Below, one piece after another: positions 25,714-33,332 of a stretch of DNA of 64,000 nt (positions are counted from its first letter, which is position 1; each line of letters begins with the position of its first letter). Position numbers and translations under genes: made by a program. The DNA is from an uncultured Bacteroidales bacterium. GTDB taxonomy: Bacteria; Bacteroidota; Bacteroidia; Bacteroidales; UBA932. The notes under the pieces are model-generated. The model was not told the origin of the DNA. It ran no database searches and saw only the letters and a list, made by a program, of their open reading frames with translations. The stretch covers positions 1 through 64,000 of the forward strand of contig UQYV01000015.1 in assembly GCA_900545245.1 (NCBI GenBank). The letters run 5' to 3'.

Positions 25714-26709
25714 CTATTTGTCACCCTTTCCGTTTCTTCTGAAGATTGCATAGCCCCTAAGGAACTCCCTATGCGGGATTGCCGGAGTTCCGAAGAGCAC
25801 CTCTCCTTCCTTCTTCAGATTGCCTATGAGACCGGTCTGTGCCCCGAGAGTCGTGTGCGAAGGAACCTTCAGCCCGTTCGCGATGCCTGCCTGTCCTGCG
25901 AAGATGCAGTGCTCGCCGACCTTCGTAGAACCGGCGATTCCTACCATCGCGCTCATAACCGTGTTCTCGCCGACCTCCACGTTATGTGCAATCTGGCAGA
26001 GATTGTCGATCTTTACGCCTTTATGTATGATGGTTGAACCCATTTGGGACTTGTCAACGCAGGTGTTCGCGCCGATTTCGACGTTATCCTCGATGATGAC
26101 GTTTCCTGTATGTTCGATTTTTCTGTATGTCCCGTCCTCAAGCGGCGCGAAGCCGAACCCGTCTGCCCCGATGACCGCGTTGGCGTGGATAATCACATTG
26201 TTTCCGATGACCATCCCCGGATAAATCTTCACCCCCGGATAGAGGATGCAGTTTTTTCCGACGATCGCTCCGTCACCGATGTACACCTGTTCGTAAACCT
26301 TCGTGAAATCGCCGACCTTCGCCTTTTTTCCTATATATGCGAAATCGCCGACGTAAACCTTCCTGCCCACTTTCGATGAAAACGCAATGCGGCAATACCG
26401 TCCGCGATGACGGAAATATTTCTTCTTCTGGGCTGTGACGTATTCGAGAAGCAGGGCTACTGCCGAATATGCATCGTCGACCCTCACGAGAGTCGCGCTG
26501 ACCGGCCTTTTCGGCTCGAATGTCTTATTTGCTATGATTATTGTCGCCTTGCTGGCGTAGACATATTCCTCGTATTTCGGATTTGCGTAAAAAGATATCG
26601 CTCCCGGTTTTCCGCTTTCGATTCTTGCGAATGTAGTCACCGTGGCGTCTTTGTCCCCTTCGACTTCTCCGCTCAATATTTCTGCTATCTTTCCTGCTGT
26701 CAATTCCAT
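25714..26709 (-). CDS. lpxD: UDP-3-O-acylglucosamine N-acyltransferase
   Basis: A 331-residue acyltransferase for the third step of lipid A synthesis. The N-terminal uridine-binding domain (to about residue 100) is followed by a left-handed beta-helix with hexapeptide repeats (VYVGDFAYIGKKAKVGDF). ADGFGFAP and CQIAHNVEVGENT hold the conserved catalytic His region, and a C-terminal helix carries FLRGYAIFRR. It is divergent from rimP. The stop is 100 bp before the start of lpxC on the same strand. Confidence 0.97.
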   Translation of the reverse strand: MELTAGKIAEILSGEVEGDKDATVTTFARIESGKPGAISFYANPKYEEYVYASKATIIIANKTFEPKRPVSATLVRVDDAYSAVALLLEYVTAQKKKYFRHRGRYCRIAFSSKVGRKVYVGDFAYIGKKAKVGDFTKVYEQVYIGDGAIVGKNCILYPGVKIYPGMVIGNNVIIHANAVIGADGFGFAPLEDGTYRKIEHTGNVIIEDNVEIGANTCVDKSQMGSTIIHKGVKIDNLCQIAHNVEVGENTVMSAMVGIAGSTKVGEHCIFAGQAGIANGLKVPSHTTLGAQTGLIGNLKKEGEVLFGTPAIPHREFLRGYAIFRRNGKGDK

Positions 26710-26744
26710 AAGCAGTCTTTTGTTTTAATCCTGTTTTAAAAATA

Positions 26745-26776
26745 TTTGCAAAGGTAATACATTTTTCCTACCTTTG
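26745..26776 (+). promoter_or_regulatory. Promoter of rimP-nusA-infB
   Basis: TTTG at 26745-26748 as -33 element, 20 bp spacer, then TACCTTTG at 26769-26776 as -7 element. This is a full match to the Bacteroidetes sigma-ABfr-type promoter. It points to rimP, which begins 69 bp downstream. Confidence 0.72.
26749..26756 (-). promoter_or_regulatory. -7 promoter element for lpxD
   Basis: Minus-strand TACCTTTG, about 40 bases before the lpxD start, lying between the -33 and -7 elements of the opposite rimP promoter. The two promoters therefore overlap, and RNA polymerase binding at one would hinder the other. A -33 TTG for this direction is not visible. Confidence 0.55.
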
Positions 26777-26845
26777 CCGCCGTGAGAGAGAAAGGGGACG
26801 TCGAGTTCCCTTTTTTCATGCTCCGAACTCATTAAATTTGTTGAA

Positions 26846-27313
26846 ATGAAAATTTCAGAGATTATAGATGCAGTGGGGGACGCCATTGTTGCACGGAAAT
26901 GCTTCATTGTTGAAATAAATGTTTCGAAAGACAATGATGTCGAGATTGTAATTGAGTCAGAAGATTCAAACGTTGTTCTGGACGACTGCGTGGAAATCAG
27001 CCACAGGTTTGAGGAATGCTTCGACAGGTCGGTTGAGGACTATTCGCTGACGGTGACCTCGGCCGGGCTTGATCAGCCGTTCAAGGTGCTGAAACAATAT
27101 CGGAAGGCCGTGGGGACGCAGGTGGAAGCGGCGCTTAAGGGTGGAAGAAAGTTCGTTGCTGAACTTGTCGGGGCGGACGAAAACGCTGTGACGCTGAAAT
27201 ATACGCTGCGCGAAGCCGTCGAGGGCAAGAAGAAAAAGGAACTCGTGGAGCATTGCGACAGCTTCGGGTATGATGAGCTGAACTATGTCCGTCCGCACAT
27301 TGATTTTAAGTAA
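26846..27313 (+). CDS. rimP: Ribosome maturation factor RimP
   Basis: A 155-residue protein needed for 30S subunit maturation. The N-terminal alpha/beta domain has DDCVEISHRFEECFDR and the conserved YSLTVTSAGLDQPFK (family motif LEVSSPGLDRPL in E. coli). The C-terminal half is an SH3-like domain. It is followed by nusA after 21 bp, the conserved rimP-nusA-infB order. Confidence 0.94.
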   Translation: MKISEIIDAVGDAIVARKCFIVEINVSKDNDVEIVIESEDSNVVLDDCVEISHRFEECFDRSVEDYSLTVTSAGLDQPFKVLKQYRKAVGTQVEAALKGGRKFVAELVGADENAVTLKYTLREAVEGKKKKELVEHCDSFGYDELNYVRPHIDFK

Positions 27314-27334
27314 TAAAATAAGTATATATATAAT

Positions 27335-28579
27335 ATGGAAAAGATTGAACTGAAGGACGCTTTTGCGGAATTTAAGAATCAGAAGAACATCGACCGCCCT
27401 ACGATGATGGGTGTGCTTGAGGACGTGTTCAGAACCCAGATTGCCAAGGTCTATGGCGATGCTGACAACTTCGACGTCATCATCAACATCGACAAGGGAG
27501 ACTGCGAGATTTACTGGAACAGGGAAGTCGTCGAGAATGTGGAGGATCCGAACAAGCAGATTTCGCTTGAGGAGGTGAACGCCAACGGCGACGACTACGA
27601 GATAGGCGAGACCTTCGCGAAGAAAATCGAGATGAAGGACTTCGGCCGCAGGGGTATCCTCAATATCAGGCAGAATCTTCAGGGCCGAATCATGGACCTC
27701 GAGAAGGCCAATCTTTATAATAAATATAAGGATATGGTCGGACAGCTCTTCTCCGGAGAGGTTCATCAGACATGGGCTAAGGAGGTTATTCTCCTTGACG
27801 ACGAGGGCAATGAATTGAAACTTCCGAAGATGGAACAGATTCCTGGCGAGCACTTCAAGAAGGGTGACTCCGTGAAGGCCATCATCAAGTCCGTGGAGAT
27901 GAGGAACACGACTCCGATTATCACGCTTTCGCGCGTTTCCGACGAGTTCCTTGCGAAACTCTTCGAGGCGGAGGTTCCGGAGATTTACGACGGTCTCATC
28001 ACCATCAAGAAGGTTGTGCGTGTCCCTGGGCAGAGGGCGAAAGTTGCCGTAGAGTCGTATGACGACAGAATTGACCCGATCGGAGCATGCATCGGCGTGA
28101 AAGGCTCCCGCATCATCGGAATCGTCCGCGAGCTCCGCAACGAGAACATCGATGTCATCCAGTGGACTTCCAACACCCAGCTTCTCATCACCCGTGCGCT
28201 TGCTCCTGCAAAGATTTCTTCAATTGTCAACGGAGAGGACGGGAAAATCAAGGTCTATATGCTTCCAGAAGAGGTTACAAAGGGTATCGGTCGCGGTGGC
28301 GTGAACATCCGTCTTGCCGGAATGCTTGTGGGTAAGGAGATTGAGGTCTGGAGAGAGACTCCGAAGGTGGATCTTGAGGAAGACGAGGAAGAGGATGTTC
28401 TTCTGGACGAGTTCGACAACGAGATTGATCAGTGGATCATCGACAAACTCAAGTCAATTGGCTGCGACACCGCCAAGAGCGTGCTTGCCATCGAGCCGGA
28501 AGACCTTGCGAAGAGGGCGGATCTTGATGACGAGACCGTGGAGGACGTTCGCCGCATCCTGAGCGCCGAGTTCGAATAG
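27335..28579 (+). CDS. nusA: Transcription termination/antitermination factor NusA
   Basis: A 414-residue RNA polymerase-binding factor acting in pausing, termination and antitermination. It has an N-terminal polymerase-binding domain, an S1 domain (GQLFSGEVHQTW onward), and two KH domains with DPIGACIGVKGSRI and TKGIGRGGVNIRLAGMLVG. The acidic linker LEEDEEEDVL leads to a C-terminal helix-hairpin-helix-like domain. It follows rimP and precedes infB. Confidence 0.96.
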   Translation: MEKIELKDAFAEFKNQKNIDRPTMMGVLEDVFRTQIAKVYGDADNFDVIINIDKGDCEIYWNREVVENVEDPNKQISLEEVNANGDDYEIGETFAKKIEMKDFGRRGILNIRQNLQGRIMDLEKANLYNKYKDMVGQLFSGEVHQTWAKEVILLDDEGNELKLPKMEQIPGEHFKKGDSVKAIIKSVEMRNTTPIITLSRVSDEFLAKLFEAEVPEIYDGLITIKKVVRVPGQRAKVAVESYDDRIDPIGACIGVKGSRIIGIVRELRNENIDVIQWTSNTQLLITRALAPAKISSIVNGEDGKIKVYMLPEEVTKGIGRGGVNIRLAGMLVGKEIEVWRETPKVDLEEDEEEDVLLDEFDNEIDQWIIDKLKSIGCDTAKSVLAIEPEDLAKRADLDDETVEDVRRILSAEFE

Positions 28580-28581
28580 GT

Positions 28582-28625
28582 CTGCGGCTGTCTGCCCGGC
28601 GGATGTCCGGGCTTGTCCGCGGCAG
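28582..28625 (+). promoter_or_regulatory. GC-rich hairpin between nusA and infB
   Basis: GCCCGG (28594-28599) pairs with CCGGGC (28607-28612), and an outer CTGC (28582-28585) can pair with GCAG (28622-28625). There is no T-run after it, so it may slow polymerase, protect the upstream RNA or be a partial terminator for nusA. It lies in the 86-bp gap before infB. Confidence 0.4.
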
Positions 28626-28665
28626 GATACAAGTGAATGGAAGGAATAAACTATAAGGGGATTAT

Positions 28666-31599
28666 ATGGCAGAAATCAGATTAAGTAAAATTGCAAGACA
28701 GTTCAATATCGGGCTGGGAACGCTCATCGATTTCCTGAACGGGAAGGGAGCAAACATCACTTCAAGCGATCCGAATGCCAAGATTTCGGATGAGTTCATG
28801 CCGGCTGTGGAGGCCAAGTTCGGAGGAGACCTCGCTGCAAAGCAGGATTCCGAGAAGGTTGCCACCAAGCTCAAGGAAATGATTGACGTTTCCAAGAAGA
28901 AGCCTTCTTCCGAAGAGGACGAGGCGGAGAAAGAGGTTATCATCAAGACAACGTCCATCGCGGCGACTCAGGAAAAGCCTGTGGTCGCGCAAAAGCCTGT
29001 TGAGGCGCCTGTCCTCGAGAAACAGCCGGAACCGGTTGTGGAGGAAACTCCGGCACCCGTGGCAGTCGCACCTGTGGAGGCTCCTGCCGAGAAGGTTGTG
29101 GAGACTCCGGTTGTCGCATCTGCTCCGGTGGAAGAAGAGATCGCGCCTTCAGCTCCGGAAAAGCCGGCTGAGGAAGAGTCGCAGAAGCCTGAGCGGGAAA
29201 GCTTCGGACCGAAGATTATAGACAAGATTGACCTTGACAGCATAGGAAAGAAGAAGCCGGTTGTTGAGGAAAAGCCTGCGGAGCCGGAAGCACCGGAGAC
29301 ACAGGAAACGGTCGCAGAATCCCCGGCGGCCGAGCCTGTCAAACCGGTTGAGGAACAGCCTGTCAGGAAGGAACCTCGCGAGGCCGTGATTGAGGTCGAG
29401 AAACTTGCCGGACCGAAGGTTATGGGTAAAGTAGATCTGAGCAAGTTCGAGACTCCGAAAAAGAAGGGCAAGAGAGAAAGAATCAAACCGGGACAGAGCC
29501 AGAAGGTCGACGTCACCAAGATAAACGCTTCCAACAATCAGTCGAAGGGCGGAAACGGCGGCGGAAAGAACGGCGGCGGGTTCGGCAAGGACGGCAAACG
29601 GAATGACAGCAACGGCGGCGGAAAGGGCCGCAACCGCGGAAAGGACAGGTTCCGGCCGGCTATGACCGAGGCCGAGACCGAGGAGATGCAGAAGGAAATC
29701 CAAAAGCAGATCAAAGAGACCTACGCCCGCATGAATGAGGGTAAGGGCAAGAACAATTTCGGCGCAAAACACAGAAAGGAGAAGAGGGAGGCCGCCGCTG
29801 ACAGGCTCCAGGAGGAGATCCAACAGCAGGAACTCGACAAGAAGGTCCTGAAAGTCACGGAGTTCGTGACGGTAAACGACCTCGCGACCCTTATGAACAA
29901 TACTCCTGTCACCAAGGTCATCGCGGCATGTATGAGCCTCGGTCTCATGGTGTCAATCAATCAGCGCCTCGATGCGGAAACCCTCGTGCTCGTCGCAGAA
30001 GAGTTCGGCTATGAGGTCGAGTTCGTGACCGCCAACCTTACGGAGGAAATCAATTCCGAGGAGGAGACCGACAAGCCGGAGGATCTCGTGCCGAGACCTC
30101 CTGTGATTACGGTCATGGGACACGTCGACCACGGAAAGACATCCCTGCTCGACTACATCAGAAAGGCTAACGTGATTGCCGGCGAGGCCGGAGGAATCAC
30201 CCAGCACATCGGTGCCTACAACGTGAAGCTCCCGAGCGGCCGCAGGATTACATTCCTCGACACCCCGGGACATGAGGCCTTCACGGCTATGCGTGCCCGA
30301 GGCGCGAAGATGACCGACCTTGCCATCATCATCATTGCTGCCGACGATGCGATAATGCCGCAGACTGTCGAGGCTATCAGCCACGCTCAGGCGGCCGGCG
30401 TTCCGATGGTGTTTGCAATCAATAAGATAGACAAGCCGGGAGCCAATCCGGACAAGATTCGTGAGCAACTCTCGAACATGAACATACTCGTCGAGGACTG
30501 GGGTGGAAAGTACCAGTGCCAGGAAATCTCGGCGAAGAAGGGAATCAACGTGGACCTGCTTCTCGACAAGGTGCTCCTCGAGGCCGATATGCTTGACCTC
30601 AAGGCTAATCCGAACCGCAGGGCTACCGGTGCCGTCATCGAGTCTTCTCTTGACAAGGGCCGCGGCTATCTTGCCACCGTACTCGTCCAGAACGGCACGA
30701 TGCGCGTCGGTGACGTGATGCTTTCCGGCTGCTACACGGGTCGTGTGAAGGCTATGTTCAACGAGCGCGGTCAGAAAGTTGACGAGGCCGGACCTTCCAC
30801 TCCTGTTTCAGTCCTCGGACTCAACGGAGCTCCGACTGCGGGTGAAACCTTCAACATTATGGCCGACGAGCGCGAGGCTAAGGAAATAGCCAACAAGCGC
30901 GAGCAGCTCATCCGCATTCAGGGCATCAAGACCCAGAAGCACATGACTCTCGAGGAAATCGGACGCCGTATTGCCATCGGCAACTTCAAGGAACTCAATG
31001 TCATCGTCAAGGGTGATGTGGACGGCTCTGTGGAGGCGTTGTCCGACTCGCTCATCAAACTCTCAACCGAGGAGGTGCGCGTGAACGTGATTCACAAGGC
31101 TGTCGGTGCCATTTCCGAATCAGATGTGCTCCTTGCTGCGGCTTCAGACGCCGTCATTATAGGCTTCCAGGTTCGTCCTTCGACCGGTGCGCGTAAGCTT
31201 GCCGAGAAGGAGGAAATCGAAATCCGTCTCTACTCTGTCATCTACGACGCTATCAACGAGGTCAAGGATGGTATCGAGGGCATGCTTGCTCCGGAGGAGA
31301 AAGAAGAGATTACAGCCACGGCCGAAGTGCTTGAGACATTCAAGATTTCAAAGGTCGGAACCATCGCCGGCGCGATTGTCCGCGAGGGCAAGCTCCAGCG
31401 CACTTCCAAGATTCGTGTCATCCGTGACGGCATCGTTGTCTACACCGGAGAACTCGGCTCCCTCAAGAGGTTCAAGGACGATGTCAAGGAGGTTGTTTCC
31501 GGCCAGGACTGCGGTCTGAACATCTTGAACTACAACGATATCAAGGTTGGGGATATAGTTGAGGCCTATCAGGTCGTCGAAGTAAAGCGTACATTGTGA
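28666..31599 (+). CDS. infB: Translation initiation factor IF-2
   Basis: A 977-residue GTPase that brings initiator tRNA to the 30S subunit. The IF2 N-terminal helical domain (IRLSKIARQFNIGLGTLIDFL) is followed by a long Pro/Glu/Val-rich disordered linker (about 100-250), a Gly-rich basic patch (about 285-330) and a second N-terminal helical module. The G domain has GHVDHGKTS (485-493), DTPGHEAF and NKIDKPG. Domains II-IV and the fMet-tRNA-binding C-terminus follow. The last four bases overlap the start of the next gene. Confidence 0.97.
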   Translation: MAEIRLSKIARQFNIGLGTLIDFLNGKGANITSSDPNAKISDEFMPAVEAKFGGDLAAKQDSEKVATKLKEMIDVSKKKPSSEEDEAEKEVIIKTTSIAATQEKPVVAQKPVEAPVLEKQPEPVVEETPAPVAVAPVEAPAEKVVETPVVASAPVEEEIAPSAPEKPAEEESQKPERESFGPKIIDKIDLDSIGKKKPVVEEKPAEPEAPETQETVAESPAAEPVKPVEEQPVRKEPREAVIEVEKLAGPKVMGKVDLSKFETPKKKGKRERIKPGQSQKVDVTKINASNNQSKGGNGGGKNGGGFGKDGKRNDSNGGGKGRNRGKDRFRPAMTEAETEEMQKEIQKQIKETYARMNEGKGKNNFGAKHRKEKREAAADRLQEEIQQQELDKKVLKVTEFVTVNDLATLMNNTPVTKVIAACMSLGLMVSINQRLDAETLVLVAEEFGYEVEFVTANLTEEINSEEETDKPEDLVPRPPVITVMGHVDHGKTSLLDYIRKANVIAGEAGGITQHIGAYNVKLPSGRRITFLDTPGHEAFTAMRARGAKMTDLAIIIIAADDAIMPQTVEAISHAQAAGVPMVFAINKIDKPGANPDKIREQLSNMNILVEDWGGKYQCQEISAKKGINVDLLLDKVLLEADMLDLKANPNRRATGAVIESSLDKGRGYLATVLVQNGTMRVGDVMLSGCYTGRVKAMFNERGQKVDEAGPSTPVSVLGLNGAPTAGETFNIMADEREAKEIANKREQLIRIQGIKTQKHMTLEEIGRRIAIGNFKELNVIVKGDVDGSVEALSDSLIKLSTEEVRVNVIHKAVGAISESDVLLAAASDAVIIGFQVRPSTGARKLAEKEEIEIRLYSVIYDAINEVKDGIEGMLAPEEKEEITATAEVLETFKISKVGTIAGAIVREGKLQRTSKIRVIRDGIVVYTGELGSLKRFKDDVKEVVSGQDCGLNILNYNDIKVGDIVEAYQVVEVKRTL

Positions 31600-33170
31600 C
31601 AGAAGTTCTGATATCATTGCTCCTGCTTGTTGTCCCGCTGCATAGTCAGGCAGGGACGGCAGGCAGGAGTTTTCCTTCATTGGCGGATTTGGACGCGGTC
31701 GTACAGAACTCTGAGGCGTATGATTTGCCGAGGCTGCATCGAATAGATTCATGTCGTGCCCTGCTTGACAGCTCTGAAATTTCCGACAGGGAGCGTTTCT
31801 TTCTGATGGAAGAAATGCGGACTTTGTACGACAAGTATAGAACGGATTCGGCAATTGTGTATGCCAGTAAAGCCCTTTCCATCGCGGAAAAGATAGGAGA
31901 ACGCAGCCTGATTGACCGGTCGCTTGCCGGACTGGCCAAGGAATTCGGTACTTCCGGACTGTACGATGAGTCTCTTGCCTTGCTTGACAGGATTGATCGC
32001 AGGGCAATGGACGAGGACTCTCTTGCTGACATGTTCAATCTCTATTATTTCGACTACGAGTCATTGGCCAACCAGTGCCTTGAACCGGAAATGGCGAAAC
32101 ATTTCAGAAGGCTTTCCTGCATGTGCCGCGATTCCATACTGCTCTATCGTCCGGGATATACGGTTTTTCAGTGCGACAGGCTTCTTGCGGAAGGAAATTA
32201 TAAAGCGGCCCTTGAACTTGTCCTGCCGGTCTGTGAGTCGCTGTCACCGAGCGATCCGGCGATGGGGCCCGTCGCCCTCTCAGTGTATGACATCTATTCA
32301 GCGCTCGGAATGAAGGATAAGGGGATGGACTATCTTGTGCTGTCTGCGATGTCCGACCTGCTCAATTCCAAGAAGGAGTATATAGCTTTGCAGGTACTTG
32401 CGCTCCTGCTCTATGACGAAGGAGATCTCGCGAGGGCGCAGGCCTATCTGACCCGCTCGCTCAATGACGCCGTCTTCTGTAAGGCAAGGCTCAAGGTTGA
32501 CAACATTGCTCCGCTTCTGGCCCTGGTCAACGAGTCCTATATCAAAGCCAAAAGGAGAGACTCCGTGATTGTGATATCTTGTCTTATTGCGCTCTTTCCG
32601 TTTGTCATATTGCTGCTCGTGCTCGTCATGTTTCTGAAACGGCAGAGACGGCTGCTCCAGAAAGCCCGTGACGAACAGGAAAAGGCGATGGCTCTCGTTC
32701 GCGAGGCCAGTAACATTAAGAACAAGTATGTGACTCAGATGATGCTCGAATGCGTCACGAGAATCGAGCGCCTGGATGACTACCGCCTGTCCTTGAACAG
32801 AATGGCGCTGCGCGGTGAAACTGTGGCTCTAAATGAAGCGCTCAAGTCAAATGCCGTCGTCGAGCATGAGTGGACTTCCTTTTACAGCGTGTTTGACAAA
32901 ACTTTCCTCTCCATCTTTCCGACGTTCGTCCATGACTTCAACGAACTTCTCACTCCCGGTGCGAAGGTCACTCCGACTTCCTCCCAAATGCTGACGCCCG
33001 AACTTCGGATTTATGCTCTGGTCCGGCTCGGAATAGACTCTTCAGAACGCATATCATCGCTTCTCGGCTACTCCCGTTCTACAATCTACGCCTACCGCTC
33101 GCGCACTCGTCTGAAGGCTCTTGTCCCGGAGCATTTTGAGGAAAATATCATGAAAATAGCCTCAATTTGA
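31596..33170 (+). CDS. DUF6377 TPR-like membrane regulator with C-terminal HTH
   Basis: A 524-residue protein starting with GTG that overlaps infB by 4 bp (GTGA). An N-terminal signal-like helix is followed by about 290 residues of TPR-like helices, a transmembrane segment (about 325-347), a coiled coil (RRLLQKARDEQEKAM) and the C-terminal DUF6377 region. LTPELRIYALVRLGIDSSERISSLLGYSRSTIYAYR fits a LuxR-like helix-turn-helix. So it should sense something in the periplasm and bind DNA or partners in the cytoplasm. DUF6377 regulators are often adjacent to SusC/SusD loci, and this one stands directly before a PUL. A weak hairpin (33176-33195) follows. Confidence 0.8.
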   Translation: MTEVLISLLLLVVPLHSQAGTAGRSFPSLADLDAVVQNSEAYDLPRLHRIDSCRALLDSSEISDRERFFLMEEMRTLYDKYRTDSAIVYASKALSIAEKIGERSLIDRSLAGLAKEFGTSGLYDESLALLDRIDRRAMDEDSLADMFNLYYFDYESLANQCLEPEMAKHFRRLSCMCRDSILLYRPGYTVFQCDRLLAEGNYKAALELVLPVCESLSPSDPAMGPVALSVYDIYSALGMKDKGMDYLVLSAMSDLLNSKKEYIALQVLALLLYDEGDLARAQAYLTRSLNDAVFCKARLKVDNIAPLLALVNESYIKAKRRDSVIVISCLIALFPFVILLLVLVMFLKRQRRLLQKARDEQEKAMALVREASNIKNKYVTQMMLECVTRIERLDDYRLSLNRMALRGETVALNEALKSNAVVEHEWTSFYSVFDKTFLSIFPTFVHDFNELLTPGAKVTPTSSQMLTPELRIYALVRLGIDSSERISSLLGYSRSTIYAYRSRTRLKALVPEHFEENIMKIASI

Positions 33171-33282
33171 CTTGAACAGAATTTATATTTTCTGTGCCGC
33201 GTTATTTTGTTATTCCGTTGATAATCAGATTTATAATCACATAAAAGATTTATATTTGTATTATTACATCTTGTTTTTGCGT

Positions 33283-33323
33283 TTATATGGTTTTAACTTT
33301 CGCTTAAATTGATAACCATATAA
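33283..33323 (+). promoter_or_regulatory. 10-bp inverted repeat at the GH89/PUL promoter (operator candidate)
   Basis: TTATATGGTT (33283-33292) and AACCATATAA (33314-33323) are perfect inverted repeats with 21 bp between them; the centres are 31 bp apart, close to three helical turns. A weak -7-like TAACTTTC (33294-33301) lies inside, with TTG at 33271-33273, 20 bp upstream of it. TATATTTG at 33251-33258 is a second possible -7 box. The right arm ends 10 bp before the GH89 start codon. It could be an operator for a dimeric regulator or a 5' UTR hairpin. Confidence 0.55.
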
Positions 33324-33332
33324 AAAAGAATA

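Noticed and set aside
29149..29823. Reverse open frames opposite the infB linker
   Set aside because: Caused by the repetitive Pro/Glu/Val codons of the IF-2 linker.
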